NCBI GenBank assembly: GCA_030616775.1
Contig: JAUWWQ010000014.1
Span: forward strand, 24,201-88,200
Source: Planctomycetota bacterium
GTDB lineage: Bacteria > Planctomycetota > Phycisphaerae > UBA1845
DNA length: 64,000 nucleotides
Reading direction: 5' to 3'
Shown: positions 8,314 to 15,948 of the stretch, one piece after another
How the letters are laid out: every line of letters starts with the position of its first letter
Numbering within the stretch: position 1 is the first letter of the stretch
Program-made: the position numbers and the translations under genes
Notes under the pieces: generated by a model
Told to the model about the DNA's origin: nothing
The model's database searches: none
Seen by the model: only the letters and a program-made list of their open reading frames with translations

Positions 8314-9558
8314 ATGTCTGGCACGATGAATCGAATGCTCAGTTTCTCAGTCCTGGCCTCGTTAATCGCGGTCGGCTGTGCTGTGGACGATCGACACGGC
8401 GGGCCCATCGAGAGATCTACCACCCCGCTGGAAACAGAGGCGATGATTCCTTTCTTCGACGCCCGCTCACACACTGCGGAATACGCCGGCCCGGGACGCG
8501 AAGTCCCTTCGCCCATAGATATCGAAGAGGTCAAGATCGGATGGTTCGGCCCCAGCGATCCAAACGACACGGAAGCCGGTATGATGTGGTGCGCCGCGAC
8601 TTTGGCAATCGAAGAAGCCAACCGCAAAGGTGGCTACGACGGGTCGGAGTTTCGTTTGGTTACGAGCTGGTCAGAGAATCCCTGGGGCAGCGGCATCAGG
8701 GATGTGACCCGGTTGGCCTACGATGAGGGTGTCTGGGCGATTGTCGGGGCACCTGACGGTCCCTCCGCTCATCTTGTCGAGCAGGTTGTCGCCAAAGCCC
8801 GGCTGGCGTTTATCAGCCCGGTGGCCAGCGACAAGACCGCCAACCTGGCCAATGTTCCGTGGATATTCTCCTGCGCGCCGGGTGACCACCTGCAGGCAGC
8901 GGCACTGGCACAAGCCATTGTATCTTGCGCAGAGGGAAGAAACATCGCCGCTGTCTCGGGTACCGATCACGATTCCCGACTATTCACCACCGAGCTGCTC
9001 GCGGCCTTTAATAAGCTCAAGCTGTTCCCATCCCTCCATGTGCAGTTCAGACCGCAATGCGCAGACTTCGAGACGCAACTGCAGAGTATTCGCCAGTTCC
9101 AACCCGCTGCCTTGGCTCTGATCGCCGGCGCACAGGACTCGGGCCGTTTCATGCGCGCCTTACGCGGGGAGGGACTGACGGTACCGGTGTTCGGCGGGCC
9201 TGCGATGGGGCGGCGCCTCTTCATCGAAACCGCCGGACAATCGGCCGAAGGTGTTGTCTTCCCGCTTCTGTGGCACCAATCGACCACTGACGAGCGGTCT
9301 GCCGAATTCGCCCGGCGTTTCCAGCAGCAATTCGGTATCTACCCGGACTACACTGCCGCCTATACCTATGACGCGATGAATCTGCTGATTGCCGCTATCC
9401 GCACAGCCGGTCTGAACCGCGTCCTGATCCGCGATGCCATTCGCGGACTATCCCCCTTCCCCGGCGTCACAGGCCCCATCACCTGGGACCCCACCGGCCA
9501 CAACCTCCACCCCGTCCGCCTGGGGACAATCCGGAACGGAAAAGTGAGAGGAGTGTAG
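8314..9558 (+). CDS. Second type-I periplasmic binding protein, probable lipoprotein
   Basis: This is a divergent relative of the preceding gene, sharing the frames EYAGPGREVPSPIDIEEVKIG, LAIEEANRKGGYDG, WAIVGAPDGPSAHL and YTAAYTYDAMNLLIAAIRTAGLNR in equivalent positions. The pair probably arose by tandem duplication. The N-terminus (MLSFSVLASLIAVGC) looks like a lipoprotein signal with cysteine as the first mature residue. The start is uncertain: ATG 8314 has GGGGA close by, ATG 8326 is an alternative, and a GTG at 8248 would overlap the previous stop. The protein ends 22 bases before the end of a gene on the other strand. It is likely anchored to a membrane as a ligand-binding partner; no transporter partner is seen. 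Confidence 0.82.
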   Translation: MSGTMNRMLSFSVLASLIAVGCAVDDRHGGPIERSTTPLETEAMIPFFDARSHTAEYAGPGREVPSPIDIEEVKIGWFGPSDPNDTEAGMMWCAATLAIEEANRKGGYDGSEFRLVTSWSENPWGSGIRDVTRLAYDEGVWAIVGAPDGPSAHLVEQVVAKARLAFISPVASDKTANLANVPWIFSCAPGDHLQAAALAQAIVSCAEGRNIAAVSGTDHDSRLFTTELLAAFNKLKLFPSLHVQFRPQCADFETQLQSIRQFQPAALALIAGAQDSGRFMRALRGEGLTVPVFGGPAMGRRLFIETAGQSAEGVVFPLLWHQSTTDERSAEFARRFQQQFGIYPDYTAAYTYDAMNLLIAAIRTAGLNRVLIRDAIRGLSPFPGVTGPITWDPTGHNLHPVRLGTIRNGKVRGV

Positions 9559-9580
9559 CATACGACAGCCTGCCGGCTTC

Positions 9581-12500
9581 TCAATCGACAAATCGCGTGT
9601 TGAAGTCTTGGCGATAACGACGAAACTCATCACCCTTGGGATAGCGTTCGGATGGGAGGTAAGGATAGGCACTCATGTCTTTGAAAGGAATTGGACCAAC
9701 CGTGTCCGGATGGGCGGTGTATAGGTCCATGTCTTTACAGTAGGCATGGGAGATGAGGATGAAGCTGCGGGTGTGGCCGTCGCTGGGTAGGGGTAGGTCG
9801 CGGGCATCAAAGCGTACGGCGATCTCGTCACCGGTGCCCAAGATGACGTAACGGTCGTCGAAGTCTGCAAGGAGACTCTCTACCGGTCCATAGCGCGTAT
9901 AAGCGCCTTTGAGCATCTTGAACGAAGAGGTCGGTTGGATGCTGTCATATGTGTAAATATAAGGATGCTGACCGTCGGGTGAGTATTCCAATGGGAAGCC
10001 GAGCCGGCGAAGGTTTGCATCGGCCATCGGAATGCTCCTGATCACAAACCCTTCGGTTCCACGATCGGCGGCAATGAATAGCTGGTCGTAGTAGATTTCG
10101 AGGTTTGTCGAGATCCGCAGCGTGCAGTTGGCAGTGGAGATCTTGCCGGTAAGGTCAATCGTTATCATCCTACCCATGCCACCGGGCGCGCCGGCATCGG
10201 GGATGATGGTTTCCCATTCGCCGTTGTCAGTTTGCCGCTCGATCTTCATAGGCTGCCACATCACGCCGGCCTGAGCAGCAGCGAAAGTGGTTTGCGAATA
10301 GGGGTATTCGATCCAACCGTTGAGGAAAAGATACACTTGTCGTCCCGCTTTGAGCTCGGCCAGTCTATCCGCGAAGTCGACCACCAATGTGTGAGGCTCG
10401 CAAAAACCGTAGAAGCGCCGATCGAGCTTCGGCTGATAGGCATATACCCGATCCACTTTCACAAGGTGTTCGGTGCACTCTGTGCCATCCGGTGCCGTCG
10501 CCCTGACAGGGAAGATGGGCCTGGCTGGACAAAGGAGTTTATGAGAGGGTGGAGGCCCGCTAATGGCCAAACGCTCATCGGGATACACACAGAACCTGTG
10601 GGGATGGTCCACGGCCAACAGTTCGAGCCGATCGATGTAGCCCACTTCTTCCATAGGCTCACAGATACGCAACTCGTAGAAGCCGTTTTTAGCAGCCAAC
10701 TGCTCCGTTTCGATCTTGACATGCTCGATAATCTGGGGCGAAGCGTACTGGCCAGGAGCCACGAAGTACCCGAGCCCACCCACACCTGCAAAGTCGGTAA
10801 CGAACTTGAACCGTTCCCCATTCCACGCAAAGAGCACCGGACAGCTTGACACCCTCCTTTCCATTTCACTGATCCGGTGGTGTGTTCCGGCCGCCAGGTC
10901 GTTTTCATATTGAGTTACACCGTCCGGCCAGCGAAATGCGAGATAATCGGCCTTTGTGGCGCCATCCAGGCCGAAGATCCAAGGCCGGTGTGACTGGGTC
11001 AATCCGCCATCAAGACCGGTGTAGGTGATCACCTGACTGTGCAGGCCGCATCGCAGCACCATCCGTGTACCGAAGCCGCTGGCCGGGCTGCGGGTGCGCT
11101 TATCGGCTCCGCGATGGCCGGTGGGAGTGACCACCAGCCAGTTCGCCGGTGGAGTGAGCTTGGTCTCGACCAACTCGATCCGCCCGCTTCCCTTTGTGCA
11201 GACGCGCAGACAATCAGGTACTCCATCTCCCGTCAGGTCTGTCAGTTGCGATGCGATCGCGGTGTCACTCGCCGGTCTTGGCCAGACTCTGGTCTTGGAA
11301 ACGAATCGTCCCCAACCGTCGTTGAGAAGAACGTGCCCATCCTGCCCGAAGACAGCGACATCCAGATCGCCGTCGAGATCCACGTCAGCAACACGGATCT
11401 GATTGAGACGATCCCATGTAACAAGTGCCTCGATACATCCATCAAACTGCGAGCTTGGCACAAGCGCCCCCGTCCCGTCGGCCAAGTACAATCGGCCAGG
11501 TGTCTCCCATCCCGGGGCTACCAGCAAGTCCACCTGCCCGTCCCCGTTGAAGTCCTGCAGCACACCGCCGGAATCGCCGCGGATCGGCTCGGTGGTGATC
11601 TGCTCTTCGTGGTACTTGCCCAGGCGATCATTGAAGAAAACCCGCGCTGGACCTCGGTTGAACACCACTAAATCCGTGTCGCGATCTCCGTCTAGGTCCG
11701 CCGGAGCCAGCATAACACTTAGCTCCGATTGGCAGGCGACGCCGGCACTGGCCGCAATATCCGTGAACGTGCCATCGGCGTTATTGTTTAACAGTTGGTT
11801 GGCTGCGGGCGATGGGTCATCACGGGTTGCAGCACTACACAGATTGCAGACGTAGATGTCGAGGTCGCCATCGTGGTCGGCGTCGAGAAAGACCGCCGAT
11901 GCGCTGACAACATTGGCACCGGCTGTCTTCGTCTTTTCAGTAACATCCTCAAAAGTGCCGTCGCCACGGCCCCGAAACAGACAGTTGGGTCCGAAGCGAC
12001 TTACAAAGATATCCACATTGTTATCGTTATCGTAGTCGCCGAAGGCATAGGCAATAGCACCGCAGACGTTGGCCAAGCCTGATGACGCAGTAATATCGAC
12101 AAAACTGCCGTCGGATTGTCTCGCCAGGAGCTGAGTACATCCCCAACTGCGGCTTACTCTTGCCGTCGTAACCATGTCCAGCCGGCCGTCTCCGTTCACA
12201 TCCGCCATTGCTATTTGGCCAACCACTCCCCGGATATCTCGTATGACGGCCGGTTGCTCGCCTGCCTCGATGCCTTGTAGTGATACCCCTTCCGATGCCT
12301 TCCATATGGTTTTCACCGTGCCGGCGGCCAGCTCACCGCTCGCCACGCCCCGCTTGGGCAGGGTCGAGAGTGGCCGGACCACCGCCAGCGGACCCATCTG
12401 GTTGTAGTTGGGCATAACCACGGCATCCGCCAGCGGGCTTTGGCGCAGCTTGATGAATTTCTCTTGATAGAGCCGGGCTTGCTCTTGATCACCCCCCTGC

Positions 12501-13081
12501 CTCGCAACCCGCATAAGATCATAGTAGGCACTGACCAGAGCGGGATTCTCTTGAATTGCCCGTTCCAGCTCTGCCCGGCAGGGCTGACCCAGGTGCGACT
12601 TGCTACGCGCCAGCAGGTACCAGGCGCTGGCGTCGTGAGGCTCGAGTTTCAGAACACGTTGGAAGCAGGGTACCGCCTCCTCGTCATGCCCTCGGTACTG
12701 GTGTATGATTCCGCGAAGATACAACGCCCGGACGTTGTCCGGTTCTTCCTGAAGCACCGCGTCCAACAGCCCATCAGCCCGTTCCAAGTCACCTTTGGCA
12801 TTGCGGTTGTATACGGCGATCGCCAGATTGACGCGGACTTCCGTAGATTTCGGAGCCAGCCTGGCGGCCTTCTCGAAAGCCTTGACTGCTTCAGCGTATT
12901 GATAGCGTTCCATCAGAGCCACCCCGCGATTGGCTGCCCTGACAACAGGATCTCTAACCAGCCAGGCGTCTTCGGTATCACCCTGAGGTTCAGCCGAAGA
13001 TATCCCCCGGCCAATCGACAGAATGGCCAGAGCCCCAAGGCAAAGAACGCTTATAAATGCAGCAGATTTGAACGTGCGCAC
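9581..13081 (-). CDS. TPR / FG-GAP / ASPIC-UnbV exported protein with a large C-terminal domain
   Basis: The start is GTG with GGGGAG nine bases upstream. After a signal peptide (VLCLGALAILSIG) there are about five TPR units (residues 50-225). Seven calcium-loop FG-GAP repeats follow (from ADVNGDGRLDM near 290 to LTDLTGDGVPD near 630), then an ASPIC/UnbV domain (ASGFGTRMVLRCG to FRWPDGVTQYEN, about 665-750). Roughly 400 more residues are rich in aromatics and beta-like stretches (VLFAWNGERFKFVTDFAGVGGLGYF and beyond) and match no domain I can name. At 1166 residues it is twice the size of the FG-GAP/UnbV protein at 933-2558 and converges with that gene run. Two CRTAC1-type proteins within 12 kb suggests they act in the same envelope process. 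No enzymatic motif is visible. Confidence 0.87.
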   Translation of the reverse strand: MRTFKSAAFISVLCLGALAILSIGRGISSAEPQGDTEDAWLVRDPVVRAANRGVALMERYQYAEAVKAFEKAARLAPKSTEVRVNLAIAVYNRNAKGDLERADGLLDAVLQEEPDNVRALYLRGIIHQYRGHDEEAVPCFQRVLKLEPHDASAWYLLARSKSHLGQPCRAELERAIQENPALVSAYYDLMRVARQGGDQEQARLYQEKFIKLRQSPLADAVVMPNYNQMGPLAVVRPLSTLPKRGVASGELAAGTVKTIWKASEGVSLQGIEAGEQPAVIRDIRGVVGQIAMADVNGDGRLDMVTTARVSRSWGCTQLLARQSDGSFVDITASSGLANVCGAIAYAFGDYDNDNNVDIFVSRFGPNCLFRGRGDGTFEDVTEKTKTAGANVVSASAVFLDADHDGDLDIYVCNLCSAATRDDPSPAANQLLNNNADGTFTDIAASAGVACQSELSVMLAPADLDGDRDTDLVVFNRGPARVFFNDRLGKYHEEQITTEPIRGDSGGVLQDFNGDGQVDLLVAPGWETPGRLYLADGTGALVPSSQFDGCIEALVTWDRLNQIRVADVDLDGDLDVAVFGQDGHVLLNDGWGRFVSKTRVWPRPASDTAIASQLTDLTGDGVPDCLRVCTKGSGRIELVETKLTPPANWLVVTPTGHRGADKRTRSPASGFGTRMVLRCGLHSQVITYTGLDGGLTQSHRPWIFGLDGATKADYLAFRWPDGVTQYENDLAAGTHHRISEMERRVSSCPVLFAWNGERFKFVTDFAGVGGLGYFVAPGQYASPQIIEHVKIETEQLAAKNGFYELRICEPMEEVGYIDRLELLAVDHPHRFCVYPDERLAISGPPPSHKLLCPARPIFPVRATAPDGTECTEHLVKVDRVYAYQPKLDRRFYGFCEPHTLVVDFADRLAELKAGRQVYLFLNGWIEYPYSQTTFAAAQAGVMWQPMKIERQTDNGEWETIIPDAGAPGGMGRMITIDLTGKISTANCTLRISTNLEIYYDQLFIAADRGTEGFVIRSIPMADANLRRLGFPLEYSPDGQHPYIYTYDSIQPTSSFKMLKGAYTRYGPVESLLADFDDRYVILGTGDEIAVRFDARDLPLPSDGHTRSFILISHAYCKDMDLYTAHPDTVGPIPFKDMSAYPYLPSERYPKGDEFRRYRQDFNTRFVD

Positions 13082-13304
13082 TACCGTGATCTCCCCGCGC
13101 TACCGACTCTGCTCGCGTCTAACCCGTAACAGGCGGCTCGCATTATAACACCGATCACTGACCGCTACATGAGCCAGACGCCCGGGGGCCGCTCGACGCA
13201 CGCGCGGCTTTGCCCTGAGCAACTCTATTGTTCTTTTCTGAGACACGGCTCATGGGCGGATGATACACCGAGAGCATTTACGTCGGATCAACAGGCTGTC
13301 GGTT

Positions 13305-14507
13305 TCAGGCAAGAGAGGCTGCGACCTCCGCACGTGACTGGGTGGGGTCGGCGAACAACCCAGTGTAGCCAACGAGCGTCAGAATCATGCGGAACGCTAG
13401 TATGTAGAGGCGGTCTGCCCATCGCAGCATTTCATCAAGCTTCATCGCGGGAATCTCGCCTGTGTGAAGGAGGGGATTGCGAACGTCCGAACGTAGGAGG
13501 TCGGTCTGGAGCACTTTCCGCTTGATTCCGCGAAAACGCTTCGCCATGCGATTGATCTTAGTCTCGATGTTCATTGCCGTTACCTGATTTTGTGCAAGCC
13601 CGTCATCAAGGCACCAGTAGTACGTCAATGTCTCGACTGCTAGCATTGCCAGGAGCAGTCGCAGGTCCACAACCTTCTGCACGCGTGATTCCTCAAGGAA
13701 TCCAATCGCCCGGTCCAAACCGAGTGTGCCACGGATGCTCGCGTATGAATCTACGCACTGCGAAAGGAGCGCTTGCAGCCCACCTGAGGGCCGATGATTC
13801 GAGACAAGTTCGAAGAACGAACGATTTCTCACCCCTGTGGTCGGACGGTAACCCGCATAGAGCCACTTGACGCTGCTGTCGTCAAATACTCTTCGAGCTG
13901 TCCACCTCGTCGCCGCCCCGGTGGCAAGAGACATCAGGAGACAGACGACATCCACCTCCTCGTCGATCTCCGTTAAGCTCTCTCCGCCCACCGGATGGGT
14001 GCTGGCAATCGCGGTGGGGAGAAAGGTAACTGTACCTGCTTCAAGCGCCGACTTGTCGCCCTTGGCAAACTGACGGTCCGTGCGGATCGTCCAATGCCGG
14101 GAGTCTGTATTGAACTTAAACGTGTCCAGCCGAGACGACCTCCCTTCGTCGTATCTGGTATGTTCCGTTCCGTCAAAGATGGCGTTTAACAGCACGTACT
14201 CGATCTGACAGTTGTCTCCGACTTTATCGCCGCGCACAAGTCGGAGTCCCTTCGTTACGGTGAGGAGGATTCCAAACTCTGCGGCATTCGAGAGACTGAC
14301 TTTCCACCCTTCCGCATCGTGCCGCACCGTCCCTTTGTTACCGCGCATGTCGATGTTGCTGATCATGCACTCGGCATCGAAGCTTGATCCGTCAACGAGA
14401 GTCCCGGAAATAGCTACGGCCATCGTACTCTGCGCTGAAAACAGGGAGAGATACTCCTTGTCCTTGGTGGTGAACCAAATCCATCCATCACCGTCAGGCC
14501 CGACCAT
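13305..14507 (-). CDS. ApeA-like protein with C-terminal HEPN domain (candidate anti-phage RNase)
   Basis: The protein has about 400 residues. Its N-terminal two thirds is beta-rich and begins GWIWFTTKDKEYLSLFS...ISGTLVDG, like the N-terminal domain of ApeA proteins. The C-terminal 130 residues are helical and carry R-N-P-L-L-H (residues 343-348), an R-x4-H motif expected for a HEPN ribonuclease. ApeA is a known HEPN anti-phage protein that halts infection, so an abortive-infection role is plausible. ATG 14507 has AGAGG eight bases upstream; a TTG at 14528 is the alternative. No transcriptional partner lies close, and the neighbouring DNA is scarred by RHS and IS21 fragments, as in a defence or accessory island. 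The HEPN motif is direct evidence; the family name is by-eye similarity. Confidence 0.6.
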   Translation of the reverse strand: MVGPDGDGWIWFTTKDKEYLSLFSAQSTMAVAISGTLVDGSSFDAECMISNIDMRGNKGTVRHDAEGWKVSLSNAAEFGILLTVTKGLRLVRGDKVGDNCQIEYVLLNAIFDGTEHTRYDEGRSSRLDTFKFNTDSRHWTIRTDRQFAKGDKSALEAGTVTFLPTAIASTHPVGGESLTEIDEEVDVVCLLMSLATGAATRWTARRVFDDSSVKWLYAGYRPTTGVRNRSFFELVSNHRPSGGLQALLSQCVDSYASIRGTLGLDRAIGFLEESRVQKVVDLRLLLAMLAVETLTYYWCLDDGLAQNQVTAMNIETKINRMAKRFRGIKRKVLQTDLLRSDVRNPLLHTGEIPAMKLDEMLRWADRLYILAFRMILTLVGYTGLFADPTQSRAEVAASLA

Positions 14508-14635
14508 GACGGATACCTCTTCGCTCAATACCTTCCCGCTTTCAAGTGAGATCGTTCCAGTGCCTGTCTACACAGGAAGGACGGCATTAGACACCGTGTC
14601 ACAGTATCTCGTAACTAGTCGTGGATGCACATTGC

Positions 14636-14737
14636 TCATCGACGGCACTCTCCAAGCTCTCGTAAGATGGCTCGTAACGTCATCCCGTCCACAAAATGCT
14701 TGTGTCGAACCAGGTCATACTTGTCCACCGTCAACAT
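14636..14737 (-). pseudogene. IS21-type transposase (IstA) N-terminal remnant
   Basis: Thirty-three codons from an ATG preceded by CAGGAG read MLTVDKYDLV...HFVDGMTLRAILRELG. This is the usual opening of IstA transposases, with the helix-turn-helix that binds the element ends. The frame then hits a stop and nothing downstream continues the protein. No IstB helper and no element ends are visible. It is a scar of an old insertion beside the RHS remnant. Confidence 0.6.
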
Positions 14738-15100
14738 CTCCTGGACTTCCTGCCCATCGGGCGGAATCCGCACCAAGCGCTGCGTAGTTCGTTTGCCAGG
14801 CGAACAACTCGTCAGCCCGAGGCAACCTTGACCCAACCATCGGTCCGTCTCGGTCCAGCGATGAATCCTGATTCCCGCTTCATCTGCCCAGCGACGCTTG
14901 ACTCCTTGACCGGTCAGCACTCACGACGGAGCCGACCGACCCGCTCCAGCGGCCTTGGATCGGGTCGTAGTGACGGGCCTGCATGTAGACCAGCCCGGAG
15001 GCCCGGTCGGTGACGCTGCCTTCCCGGCCTCGCCAGGCAAACGAGCTGGTCGAGCTGAGCGGCTTGGTCATGTCATTCCCGAAGGCGTCGAACTGCCTCT

Positions 15101-15184
15101 GAGCCGCGGGCTTCAGCCCGCGCGGAGACCTAGGTCCAGCATTATCGATACTTGAACCACCGCGCAGACTAAAGTCCGCGGCTC
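15101..15184. repeat. 84-bp palindromic mini-element with terminal inverted repeats
   Basis: The ends are GAGCCGCGG (15101-15109) and CCGCGGCTC (15176-15184), a perfect 9-bp inverted repeat. Just inside the left end is a hairpin CGCGGGCT-tc-AGCCCGCG (15105-15122). Just inside the right end is a weaker one around GACT-aa-AGTC (15168-15177). It lies inside the RHS remnant and adds frame-breaking sequence there. The architecture resembles paired REP (BIME-like) elements; no REP-associated transposase gene is in the window. Confidence 0.6.
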
Positions 15185-15231
15185 GGTCACGGCGCCGCCG
15201 GATCGGCGCTGAAAGTCCCGGCCGAATGGTG

Positions 15232-15255
15232 GGTGCGAGAACGGATTCTCGCACC
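15232..15255. repeat. Palindrome GGTGCGAGAA / TTCTCGCACC
   Basis: A perfect 10-bp inverted repeat with a 4-base loop (CGGA) sits in the RHS remnant. A closely similar hairpin is found at 44309-44332 and a half copy (GATTCTCGCACCAGCA) at 44344-44359, about 29 kb away. This makes it a dispersed repeat rather than a chance hairpin. Confidence 0.6.
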
Positions 15256-15468
15256 AGCGTATCCGGATCACCATCGTCGTCGACGTACAGGCCTATGTTA
15301 CCACCCATCACGTCGGAAAGGTAGTAGTGGTTGCGGTTGTTGGTCGGATCCAGGGTGGCATGCCAAAGCCGAAGGCGCCGGCAGTCCATGAACCATACAT
15401 AGGATCGAAGGACTAATGCCGCCCCGTTTACAAATCGACAATCGTCAATCTTCAATCGACAGTCGGGT

Positions 15469-15786
15469 CTAGACCTCGATCTTCTCGACTCTGACTCGCA
15501 GGTACTTCTGGCGATGGCCTTTCTTGAGCTGGTAGTACTTGCGGGGGCGGCGTTTGTGGATCGTGATCTTCTTCCCCTTGAACTCCCCGAGCACCGAGGC
15601 GGTCACTTTGACGCCTTCGACCGCGGGTTGTCCGATCCTGGGGCCGTCCTCAAGACCTCCGACGAACAAGACCCGATCAAATACGAAGGTTTCCGCATCC
15701 TCTGGTAAGTCCTTGCGCTCCACCTCGAGGACCTGACCCTCTTCAACCCGATACTGGTGAGAACCGTCACTGATAATCGCGTACAC
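15469..15786 (-). CDS. rplU: 50S ribosomal protein L21
   Basis: The 105-residue product has the standard length and pattern of bL21: MYAIISDGSHQYRVEEGQ at the start, FDRVLFVGG in the middle and the conserved basic stretch KKITIHKRRPRKYYQLKKGH before LRVRVEKIEV. It binds 23S rRNA in the large subunit. The start is GTG with a GGAG motif ten bases upstream. L21 is usually followed by rpmA (L27), but here the next sequence on that strand is an RHS and IS21 scar, and no L27 gene is found in the window. The call is secure from sequence pattern and length. Confidence 0.95.
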   Translation of the reverse strand: MYAIISDGSHQYRVEEGQVLEVERKDLPEDAETFVFDRVLFVGGLEDGPRIGQPAVEGVKVTASVLGEFKGKKITIHKRRPRKYYQLKKGHRQKYLRVRVEKIEV

Positions 15787-15948
15787 CGTTTTACCACTCC
15801 ACCGCCCTGCTCCACGACCGGGGAAACCGCTCCGCAGGATGTTATTGCCAACCTACTGAATCCCTGCGCTGCCCTCGGGTAGCCACAGGCCGGAACCCAT
15901 AGAATGACGGATTTGACTCAATGCGTCAAGGGAGCTGGTGGGACGATT

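Larger units (their letters stand above)
14880..15455 (-). pseudogene. RHS/YD-repeat protein core remnant
   Basis: The frame contains the hallmark of the RHS-associated core, SGLVYMQARHYDPIQGRWSG, close to its end (about residues 155-175). Before it are shorter recognisable pieces such as NHYYLSDVMGGNIGLYVD and RQFDAFGNDM. RHS proteins are very large secreted or toxin-delivery proteins; here fewer than 200 residues survive and there is no N-terminal part. The middle is interrupted by a palindromic mini-element (15101-15184) and a second palindrome (15232-15255) that are translated as nonsense. The C-terminal end changes to unrelated sequence just after the core motif. It lies 13 bases downstream of rplU on the same strand but is unlikely to be functional. 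Confidence 0.65.

Noticed and set aside
15101..15255. CRISPR-like repeats in the RHS remnant
   Set aside because: The palindromes are not regularly spaced and there are no spacers or cas genes.
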